Shown: positions 7,551-14,890 of the stretch, one piece after another | Numbering within the stretch: the stretch's first letter is position 1 | Layout: each line of letters begins with the position of its first letter | Assembly (NCBI GenBank): GCA_964606085.1 | Contig: CAZSFD010000068.1 | Span: forward strand, 1-27,892 | Source: CAIQJJ01 sp964606085 | GTDB taxonomy: Bacteria > Chloroflexota > Anaerolineae > Anaerolineales > UBA4823 | Direction of reading: 5' to 3' | Length of the DNA: 27,892 nucleotides | Made by a program: the position numbers and the translations under genes | Notes under the pieces: generated by a model | What the model was told of the DNA's origin: nothing | Seen by the model: only the letters and a program-made list of their open reading frames with translations | Database searches by the model: none

Positions 7551-10250
7551 ATGAAACCAACTTCTCCTCAACCCTGGCAATTCACCTCCCCCGATGGCAG
7601 CTTCCGCCTGGAGGCCCCGCACCACACCAGTTATCTCTATTTCCCGCTTGTTAACGAGGCGGGCATGATCTCCGTCGTCACACCCACGCTCAACGGCGAC
7701 ACCAAAACCGGCCAGCACACCTTTCTCACACTGCCCACCTCGGTCGAAGACCTGCACAATACACGCTCAGCGCGCAATTTCTGGCTGACCTTCGCTGACG
7801 GCGAAATCTGGTCGGCGGCGGGCAACTCGGCGGCGCAGATGGCATCTGATGAAGACCAGGTGGCGCTCGAAGCCGGGTTCTTGTGGCACAAGGTGACGCG
7901 TGCCAACCAGCGTTTGGGCCTGCGAGCGGAAATCGTCAACTTCGTACCGGCCACGGCAGATACGGTCGAATTGATGAAAGTGACCTTGACCAACACCTCC
8001 GCCGCGCCGCTCACGTTCACGCCCACCGCCGCCATCCCGCTGTACGCCCGCTCGGCAGATAATGTGCGCGATCATCGCCATGTCACCTCGCTGCTGCACC
8101 GCATCTGGTGTGACGAAACCGGCGTGTGGGTGAAGCCGAGTCTCTCGTTCGATGAGCGCGGCCACCAGAAAAACGAAGTGATCTATGCCGTGTTGGGCGT
8201 GGAAGAAGATGGCACGCCGCCGGTGGGGTTCTTCCCACTGGTGGAAGATTTCGTCGGCGAGGGCGGCAGTTTCGACTGGCCGCAGGCCGTGCGCGACCTG
8301 AGCATATTCCCCAGCCCGGCAGGCACGACCGACGAAGGCTTCGAGGCGGTGGGCGCATTGCGTTTTGGCGCAATAACGCTTCAGCCGGGAGCATCGCGCA
8401 GCTATGTGCTAATTCTGTCCATTGGTGGCAACGCCAACCTTGTTCAAACATACGGCAGCGCCAACCGGTTCGATGCCCTGCAGCGCCAGACCGAAGCCCA
8501 CTGGCAGGCCAGGCTCTCGACCCTATCCGTCCACACCGGCGATGCGCAATTCGACGCCTGGACGCGCTGGGTGACGATCCAGCCCATCTTGCGGCGCATG
8601 TTCGGCAATTCCTTCCTGCCCTATCACGATTATGGCCGCGGCGGGCGCGGCTGGCGCGACCTGTGGCAAGATATTCTGGCGCTGCTGCTGCTCAAAAGCG
8701 GCCCGGTGGATGGCCTGCTCTACAGCAACTTCGCTGGCGTGCGGCTGGATGGCAGCAATGCCACCATCATCGGCAGCAAACCGGGCGAGTTCAAGGCCGA
8801 CCGCAATAACATCCCGCGGGTGTGGATGGATCACGGGGCGTGGCCGCTGATGACCACGCGGCTCTACATTGACCAGACCGGCGACCTGGCCTTCCTGCTG
8901 CGCCCACAAACCTACTTCAAAGACGGCCACATCCGGCGCTGCAAAGCGCACGATCTGGCCTGGGACGCCGGGCAGGGAACGCAGCAGCGCACCGCCGGCG
9001 GCGCAGCGTACCAGGGCAGCATCCTCGAACACCTGCTAATCCAGCATCTCACCGTCTTTTTCAATGTCGGCGAACACAACAATATCCTGACCGAGGGTGC
9101 CGATTGGAACGACGGCATGGATATGGCCCGCGAGCGCGGCGAAAGCGTGGCCTTTACGGCCTTCTACGCCAGCAACCTGCGCCACTTGGCACAATTGGTG
9201 CGCGAATTGGGTGAGGTGGAACTGCTGGCCGAACTGCTGCCGCTGTTGGATACGCTCCACCAAAAGGTGGATTACACCGCTCCCACCGCCAAACAGGCCC
9301 GCCTGAGCGCCTACTTCGACGCCATCGGCCACGCCATTTCGGGTGAAAAAGTGCGCATCGCTGCCGCCGACCTGGCCGCCGACCTGCAGGCCAAAGCCGA
9401 CTGGCTGACCGCACACCTGCGGGCAAACGAATGGCTGCACAATGCCGAGGGCTACGGCTGGTTCAACGGCTACTACGATAACGACGGGCAGCGGCTCGAA
9501 GGCGACCACCCGCTGGGCGTGCGCATGACGCTGACCGGGCAGGTCTTCCAACTTATGGGCGGCATCGCCAGCGACGAACAGGCCCGCCAAATCGTACGCG
9601 CCGCCGACCACTATCTGTACGATGAAAGCGTGGGCGGCTATCGGTTGAACACCCATTTTGGCGAGGTGCTGACCAATGTGGGCCGCTGCCTGGGCTTTGC
9701 TTTCGGCCACAAGGAAAATGGGGCCATGTTCAGCCACATGGCGGTGATGTATGCCTATGCCCTGTACGAGCGTGGTTTTATCGCTGAAGGCCACCACGCC
9801 CTCGATAGCCTCTACCAGCAGGCGGTGGATTTTGCCGCCAGCCGCATGTATCCGGGCATCCCCGAATACTTCAACAGCCGCGGGCGCGGCGTGTACCCCT
9901 ATCTCACCGGCTCGGCCAGTTGGTATTTACTGGCGCTGGTAACACGCGTCTTCGGCGTCTACGGCCTGCGCGGCGACCTGGCGTTGGCCCCCCGGTTGGT
10001 GCGAGATCAGTTCGACGCGGCGGGCAATGCCAGCCTGACCACGCTCTTCGCCGGGCGCAGGCTGGCAATCACCTACCACAACCCTGGCCGGCTGGAATAT
10101 GGCAGCTACCGGGTCGGCGCAGTGCTGCTGGATGGGCAGCCCGTTGAGGTTCAAGCGAAAGCGGGAGTCAGCCTGCTCGCCAGGACAAACCTGCTCACCC
10201 TGGACGAGCAAAAGACCCATACCCTGCAGGTCAAACTCGAAGCGCCTTGA
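7551..10250 (+). CDS. GH94-like glycoside phosphorylase (899 aa)
   Basis: An intracellular phosphorylase with no signal peptide. The N-terminal supersandwich has SYLYFPLVNEAGMISVVTPT near residue 27. The catalytic (alpha/alpha)6 part holds GADWNDGMDMARERGESV near residue 516; Asp521 of WND is the expected general acid in GH94-type enzymes. FGHKENGAMFSH and the C-terminal beta domain also fit. The reaction would be phosphorolysis of a beta-glucoside to alpha-glucose 1-phosphate and a shorter sugar. Whether the substrate is cellobiose, laminaribiose or a longer beta-1,3-oligomer (GH161-like) is open; the GH16 laminarinase-type neighbour favours beta-1,3. The ATG at 7551 is chosen over an in-frame GTG at 7539; neither has a strong ribosome site. 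It lies 96 bp after the first phosphorylase. Confidence 0.83.
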   Translation: MKPTSPQPWQFTSPDGSFRLEAPHHTSYLYFPLVNEAGMISVVTPTLNGDTKTGQHTFLTLPTSVEDLHNTRSARNFWLTFADGEIWSAAGNSAAQMASDEDQVALEAGFLWHKVTRANQRLGLRAEIVNFVPATADTVELMKVTLTNTSAAPLTFTPTAAIPLYARSADNVRDHRHVTSLLHRIWCDETGVWVKPSLSFDERGHQKNEVIYAVLGVEEDGTPPVGFFPLVEDFVGEGGSFDWPQAVRDLSIFPSPAGTTDEGFEAVGALRFGAITLQPGASRSYVLILSIGGNANLVQTYGSANRFDALQRQTEAHWQARLSTLSVHTGDAQFDAWTRWVTIQPILRRMFGNSFLPYHDYGRGGRGWRDLWQDILALLLLKSGPVDGLLYSNFAGVRLDGSNATIIGSKPGEFKADRNNIPRVWMDHGAWPLMTTRLYIDQTGDLAFLLRPQTYFKDGHIRRCKAHDLAWDAGQGTQQRTAGGAAYQGSILEHLLIQHLTVFFNVGEHNNILTEGADWNDGMDMARERGESVAFTAFYASNLRHLAQLVRELGEVELLAELLPLLDTLHQKVDYTAPTAKQARLSAYFDAIGHAISGEKVRIAAADLAADLQAKADWLTAHLRANEWLHNAEGYGWFNGYYDNDGQRLEGDHPLGVRMTLTGQVFQLMGGIASDEQARQIVRAADHYLYDESVGGYRLNTHFGEVLTNVGRCLGFAFGHKENGAMFSHMAVMYAYALYERGFIAEGHHALDSLYQQAVDFAASRMYPGIPEYFNSRGRGVYPYLTGSASWYLLALVTRVFGVYGLRGDLALAPRLVRDQFDAAGNASLTTLFAGRRLAITYHNPGRLEYGSYRVGAVLLDGQPVEVQAKAGVSLLARTNLLTLDEQKTHTLQVKLEAP

Positions 10251-10280
10251 AAGTCCGAGGCGCACGCGATAGATTTACTT

Positions 10281-10325
10281 AAAGCAGATGACCCCGCCAG
10301 GCTTCCTGGTGGGGTCATCTGCTTT
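10281..10325. terminator. Strong hairpin terminator, probably bidirectional
   Basis: Two 20-base arms, AAAGCAGATGACCCCGCCAG (10281-10300) and its complement with one G:T position (10306-10325), around loop GCTTC. On the plus strand it ends in CTTTT after the phosphorylase; on the minus strand it ends in a CTTT run downstream of tRNA-Val, so it can serve both converging transcripts. Confidence 0.85.
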
Positions 10326-10368
10326 TGCGCTCGCTGATCAGGCAGGGCAAAGGAGTTATTCGTTTAGG

Positions 10369-10443
10369 TGGGCGCGGGGGGGCTCGAACCCTCGAACCTC
10401 ATGTGTGTGATACATGCGCTCTAACCAACTGAGCTACGCGCCC
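10369..10443 (-). tRNA. tRNA-Val (anticodon CAC)
   Basis: Read on the minus strand, the acceptor stem GGGCGCG pairs with CGCGCCC, and the D-arm is GCTC...GAGC. The anticodon stem CATGT/ACATG closes the loop ATCACAC, giving anticodon CAC (codon GUG). A T-loop TTCGAGC is present. The discriminator base A is followed by CCT, so the 3' CCA is not encoded. Confidence 0.93.
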
Positions 10444-10460
10444 GAAACAGACAGGCCCGT

Positions 10461-10489
10461 ATTATAAATGACGCCGGGGCTGCCGACAA
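10461..10489 (-). promoter_or_regulatory. Promoter of tRNA-Val
   Basis: On the minus strand a perfect -10 box TATAAT (10466 down to 10461) lies 17 bp after TTGTCG (10489 down to 10484), a partial -35 box. Transcription would start about 10 bases before the tRNA. Confidence 0.6.
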
Positions 10490-10515
10490 GGGCCAAAAAA
10501 GCGCCGATTTCCCTG

Positions 10516-10524
10516 TGCTATAAT
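10516..10524 (+). promoter_or_regulatory. Extended -10 promoter of secA
   Basis: TGCTATAAT (10516-10524) is an extended -10 box with a perfect TATAAT, 37 bp before the secA ATG. No good -35 box is visible, which is usual for extended -10 promoters. Confidence 0.6.
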
Positions 10525-10561
10525 GCCCCCTTGCATCAAAGCCAAGACTGGAGAAATTCTC

Positions 10562-13500
10562 ATGCTGAAAAACTTTATCCGTGTGCTGGGGGGCGACCCC
10601 AACAAGCGCACGATTGAAAAATACATCAAAACCGTAGATCAGATCAACGCCTTCGAACCCGCCTGCGAAGCCCTCTCCGATGACGCCATACGCGCCAAGA
10701 CCGATGCGTTTCGCGCCCGCCTCGCCCAGGCCGTGCAAGGCATTGACGATGCAAAGGCTCGTCAGAAGGCCGAGCAAGACGCCCTGTACGAAATTCTACC
10801 CGAAGCCTTCGCCGTTGTGCGCGAGGCCTCCAAGCGCACCACCGGCATGAGGCACTTCGACGTGCAGATGATCGGCGGCATCACCCTGCACCTGGGGCAG
10901 ATCGCTGAAATGCGCACGGGCGAAGGCAAGACCCTCGTCGCCACCCTGCCCATCTACCTCAATGCCCTTTCCGGGCGCGGCGTCCACCTGATCACCGTCA
11001 ACGATTACCTGGCCCGCCGCGACGCCCGCTGGATGGGCCAGATTTACCACCGCCTGGGGTTGAGCATCGGCGTCTTACAGATGGCCTCACGCACTGAAAA
11101 CGGCCAGAAAGCGTTTGTTGTAGATTTCACCCGCGAATCGCCCTTTGAAGATCAGCACCACCTGCGCCTGGTCAACCGCAAAGAAGCCTACGACGCCGAC
11201 ATCACCTACGGCACCAACAGCGAGTTCGGCTTCGACTACCTGCGCGACAATATGGGCTATTCACTCGACCGGCGCGTACAGCGCGGCCACTACTACGCCA
11301 TCATAGACGAAGTGGACAACGTACTGATTGACGAAGCCCGCACCCCGCTAATCATCTCCGGCCCGGCGTCCGACGACGTACAGGAATACTATCGCATGGC
11401 AAAGGTGGTCAGCCAACTGCGCCCCGAAGATGTAGAAGTGAGCGAGCGCGACCGCAACGTCACCCTGACCGAAATCGGCGAAATCCACACCGAAGAACTG
11501 CTTGGCGAACCCCTGCGCGACCCCGAACGCCCCGAAGATGTGACCCCTCAGCAAGCCCGGCTGGCTGGTTACCTCGAACAAGCCTTGCGCGCCCAATACC
11601 TCTTCCACCGCAACAAAGAATACCTCGTCCAGGGCGGCAAAGTGGTTATCGTAGATGAGTTCACGGGCCGCCAGATGCCAGGCCGCCGTTGGTCGGACGG
11701 CCTGCACCAGGCTGTCGAAGCCAAAGAAGGCGTCAAGGTCGAGCCGGAAGATGTCACCTACGCCACCATCACCATCCAAAATTACTTCCGTATGTACCAA
11801 AAGCTGGCGGGCATGTCGGGTACGGCGATCACCGAATCGGAAGAGTTCGACAAAATCTACAAACTGTCTGTGCTGCCCATCCCGACCAACCTCGAATATC
11901 AGGCCTCGCGCCAAAATGCTGCGTTGATCGAAGTACAGGCCCGCGACGAAGAAAATTACAAATATAGCTATTACACCCGCAAAGAAGACCCCGCCAAAAC
12001 CCCCATTTTTTATCGCCGTAAAGACTATCCCGACATCATCTTCCGCACCGCCGAGGCTAAATTCCGCGCCATCAGCCTGGAGATTTTGCGCAATCACGCC
12101 CTCGGCCGGCCCGTGCTGGTCGGCACCACATCCGTTGATCTATCCGAAAAGCTCTCCAGCCGCCTGAAAGCCGAACTGCTGCGCAAACTGGCCCAGGTGC
12201 AGCTCATCAGAGACATCTGGTTTATCAGGAATAAAAAAGAACAGGACGGCATGAAAATTCCCGACCTCGTGCCGCTGGATGAAGCCCTCGACAAGCTGGA
12301 TGTTTCGATGATGCGCAAGATGGCCCGCGACCTCGACATGCCCTTCCTGCCCGACGACCCCGCCAACCTCGAACGCCTGCTGACCCTGCTGCGCCTGCCC
12401 ACCCCGGCAGCCGAGTGCCTGGTAAAAGCCTTTCAAGCGGGTGTACCCCACGAAGTGCTGAACGCCCGCAAACATACCGAGGAAAGCCAGATCATCGCCC
12501 GCGCTGGCGCTTTTGGCGCGGTGACGATTGCCACCAACATGGCCGGGCGTGGCGTGGACATCAAACTGGGCGGCGAACTACCCGAAGAAACGCTGGCCGT
12601 GATCAACCGCGTGCTGGTCAAAGCCGGCCACGAGAACGCCTTCGACATGCGCATGGAACAACGCCGCCAGGCGCTCAAACAAATGGATGCTGCGGAGTGG
12701 GGCGTAAACGAAGCAACCGTGCGCCAGTTCTTGCAGCAAATGGATGACATGGAAACGGTGAAGGCCCTGGGGGGCCTGCACGTGATCGGCTCGGAGCGCC
12801 ACGAAGCCCGACGCATTGACAACCAGTTGCGCGGCCGCGCCGCCCGCCAGGGCGACCCTGGCTCGTCGCGTTTCTACCTTTCGCTCGAAGATGAATTGAT
12901 GCGCCGCTTCGGCGGCCAGCAGGTGGATGGCGTGATGAAGCGCTTCCAGGTGGATGAAAGCCTGCCGATGGAATTCAACGTCGTCAGCCGACTGGTCGAA
13001 GGCTCGCAGACCCGCGTGGAAGGCGCCAACTTTGACGTGCGCAAGCACCTGCTCGAATATGACGACGTGCTGAACTCACAGCGCGCCGCCATCTACGCCC
13101 AACGCGACCGCATCTTCGTCAAAGATGACCTGCACGACGATGTGGCCGAGATGCTGCAAACGGAGATCAAGCGCCGCGTCCCCGAAGCGCTCGAAGACCC
13201 CGAAGGCCCGTGGAAACTGCTGGCCTGGCTCGAAGAAGTACAGCCCACCCGCCCGGTCGGCAAAACCACCTCACCCTCGTTTACCGTCCAGCAGATGGTG
13301 CAGCAAATTCAACAAAAGACCATTGCCAACCGCCAACAACTGGCCGCCGCCTTGCTCGAACTGGCCGAAGAAACCCTTGCCGCCGAGCGCGAGCACATCG
13401 AAAATGCCATCAGCCAGCAAATCGAGCAGGCTGAAAGCGCTCGCAAAGAGCAGTTGCGCAGCCGTGAAGATGACCTGGATATGTTCCTGGAGGGCTTGCG

Positions 13501-14680
13501 CGACCCCGATGGCGAACGCCCCAATGGCCCGCGGGCCATGGCCGAGGCGGTTTCCAGTGTGCTGCGCACGCCGCTGCGCCTGACCCCTGAACTGCTGCAA
13601 GCCCTGGAAACGGATCACCGCCTGGCAAAACGCGGCCTGATGCCTGTGCTGACCCAGGCTGTTGACCAACAGACCGCCCACCGCCTGCTGTGGACGATCA
13701 CCCGCCGCCTGGAAGAAAATGTGACCGTCAACACGAACGAATGGGATAGCCTGTCGTGGGATGAAATCTGCGAGCAGATTGATGAGGCCGCCGAAGCCGT
13801 TCTCGACCGCCGCACCGAACGGCTGGCCGGCAAAAATGGCGATATCCAACGCGACCTCGACCCCCTGCTGGCCAAACTCCCCGCGGCCGGGGGGTACACC
13901 GAAGCAATGCTGGTTGAACTGTTGATGCGCATGGGCATCGGCGCACGGGGTTCTTTCGACAAGCGCACACACCGCCGTGTCACCGTGGCAACCAAACGGC
14001 TCAATTATGTTTATCATGCCGCTCACCAGATCTCCCAAAAGGGGCCTGATGAACTGGCCGACGAGGTGCTTTCTCACCTCGAAGCAGCTCAAACCAGCTT
14101 GCGCACGGCGCTTGGCGAAGGGGAATGGGCGCGTTTGGCGCTGTATGCGCCAGGCAGCCTGGATGAGCGCACGCAGGCCGCGCTGCGCCAGGCGCTGGGC
14201 GATTCCGCCTACGAACAGGCCGCCGCCCAACCGCTGAATGCCCTGGTTGGCAGCCAACGCCAGGCCGCCAGCGATGAGCTGGGCCGCCGCGTTCTCACCG
14301 AGGCCTACCGCCAACTGCTGCTGAGTGTGATCACCGATTTGTGGGTAGATTACCTGACGCAGATGGAAGCGCTGCGCGTGTCCATTTCGCTTGAATCGTA
14401 TGCTCAACGCGACCCACTCGTGCAATACAAAAGTCAGGCGTACGAACTCTATCAAACGCTGCTCACCAATACCCGGGCGGGTGTGATCACCCGCATGTTC
14501 AACATCCGCCCACGCCAGGCCGCCACCGTGCAAGAAACACCCGACGCCCCCAGCGAGGCGAGCGAGGCAGAAATCCCGCCGGCCGACCTGAGCGAAGAAG
14601 ATGCGGCAGAAGTGGTGGTAGAAAATGCACCAACCAGTCAGCCATCTGGCGCGGGCAAGCGCCGCCGAAGACGCCGGTAG
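10562..14680 (+). CDS. secA: Protein translocase ATPase SecA, unusually large (1372 aa)
   Basis: SecA is the cytosolic ATPase that drives preproteins through SecYEG. Visible motifs: Walker A MRTGEGKT (residue 117 on), Walker B DEVDNVLIDEARTPL (249 on), the NBD2 motif TIATNMAGRGVDI, LRGRAARQGDPGSSRFYLS and, near the end, YAQRDPLVQYK. Bacterial SecA is usually 800-1000 residues. The extra length lies in an insert of about 90 residues within NBD2 (nt about 12160-12430), a shorter insert before the LGGLH motif, and a very long helical region: LLEYDDV to LWVDYL spans about 430 residues against about 145 in E. coli SecA (from memory). The usual C-terminal zinc-binding motif is absent; the chain ends in a run of Arg. 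The start at 10562 has GGAG 8 bp upstream; an in-frame ATG at 10523 overlaps the -10 box. Confidence 0.95.
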   Translation: MLKNFIRVLGGDPNKRTIEKYIKTVDQINAFEPACEALSDDAIRAKTDAFRARLAQAVQGIDDAKARQKAEQDALYEILPEAFAVVREASKRTTGMRHFDVQMIGGITLHLGQIAEMRTGEGKTLVATLPIYLNALSGRGVHLITVNDYLARRDARWMGQIYHRLGLSIGVLQMASRTENGQKAFVVDFTRESPFEDQHHLRLVNRKEAYDADITYGTNSEFGFDYLRDNMGYSLDRRVQRGHYYAIIDEVDNVLIDEARTPLIISGPASDDVQEYYRMAKVVSQLRPEDVEVSERDRNVTLTEIGEIHTEELLGEPLRDPERPEDVTPQQARLAGYLEQALRAQYLFHRNKEYLVQGGKVVIVDEFTGRQMPGRRWSDGLHQAVEAKEGVKVEPEDVTYATITIQNYFRMYQKLAGMSGTAITESEEFDKIYKLSVLPIPTNLEYQASRQNAALIEVQARDEENYKYSYYTRKEDPAKTPIFYRRKDYPDIIFRTAEAKFRAISLEILRNHALGRPVLVGTTSVDLSEKLSSRLKAELLRKLAQVQLIRDIWFIRNKKEQDGMKIPDLVPLDEALDKLDVSMMRKMARDLDMPFLPDDPANLERLLTLLRLPTPAAECLVKAFQAGVPHEVLNARKHTEESQIIARAGAFGAVTIATNMAGRGVDIKLGGELPEETLAVINRVLVKAGHENAFDMRMEQRRQALKQMDAAEWGVNEATVRQFLQQMDDMETVKALGGLHVIGSERHEARRIDNQLRGRAARQGDPGSSRFYLSLEDELMRRFGGQQVDGVMKRFQVDESLPMEFNVVSRLVEGSQTRVEGANFDVRKHLLEYDDVLNSQRAAIYAQRDRIFVKDDLHDDVAEMLQTEIKRRVPEALEDPEGPWKLLAWLEEVQPTRPVGKTTSPSFTVQQMVQQIQQKTIANRQQLAAALLELAEETLAAEREHIENAISQQIEQAESARKEQLRSREDDLDMFLEGLRDPDGERPNGPRAMAEAVSSVLRTPLRLTPELLQALETDHRLAKRGLMPVLTQAVDQQTAHRLLWTITRRLEENVTVNTNEWDSLSWDEICEQIDEAAEAVLDRRTERLAGKNGDIQRDLDPLLAKLPAAGGYTEAMLVELLMRMGIGARGSFDKRTHRRVTVATKRLNYVYHAAHQISQKGPDELADEVLSHLEAAQTSLRTALGEGEWARLALYAPGSLDERTQAALRQALGDSAYEQAAAQPLNALVGSQRQAASDELGRRVLTEAYRQLLLSVITDLWVDYLTQMEALRVSISLESYAQRDPLVQYKSQAYELYQTLLTNTRAGVITRMFNIRPRQAATVQETPDAPSEASEAEIPPADLSEEDAAEVVVENAPTSQPSGAGKRRRRRR

Positions 14681-14700
14681 TTATAAAGCGAAGAGTATGG

Positions 14701-14706
14701 TAGAAT
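14701..14706 (+). promoter_or_regulatory. Possible -10 box of tRNA-Ser
   Basis: TAGAAT lies 12 bp before the tRNA, in the 38-bp gap after secA. No clear -35 box is seen. Confidence 0.35.
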
Positions 14707-14718
14707 TTTCGCTAACTG

Positions 14719-14806
14719 GGAGTGATGGCCGAGTGGACGAAGGCAACTGACTTGAAATCAGTCGTAGCGCAAGCTACCGGGGGTTCGAATCCCTCTCACT
14801 CCGCCA
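14719..14806 (+). tRNA. tRNA-Ser (anticodon TGA)
   Basis: The acceptor stem GGAGTGA pairs with TCACTCC. The anticodon stem ACTGA/TCAGT closes the loop CTTGAAA with anticodon TGA (codon UCA). A long variable arm GTAGC-GCAA-GCTAC, as expected for class II tRNAs, and the T-loop TTCGAAT are present. Discriminator G is followed by an encoded CCA (14804-14806), unlike the tRNA-Val in this window. Confidence 0.95.
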
Positions 14807-14820
14807 GGTTCTTTTCCTCT

Positions 14821-14852
14821 GAACCCCGAAGCAGCTCCTTCGGGGTTCTTCG
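14821..14852 (+). terminator. Hairpin terminator after tRNA-Ser
   Basis: GAACCCCGAAG (14821-14831) pairs perfectly with CTTCGGGGTTC (14838-14848) around a 6-base loop, followed by a short T-rich tail (TTCGTT). It would end the secA/tRNA-Ser transcript. Confidence 0.7.
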
Positions 14853-14890
14853 TTAACAGTGAACTTTTTAGGGCCCCTTGGGGTAAACCA

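Noticed and set aside
10523..10561. Upstream in-frame ATG as secA start
   Set aside because: It overlaps the TATAAT box and lacks a ribosome site; the ATG at 10562 has one and gives the usual SecA N-terminus.
13271..14533. 420-codon open frame on the minus strand within secA
   Set aside because: It lies fully inside secA, whose plus-strand reading continues to the conserved YAQRDPLVQYK end.
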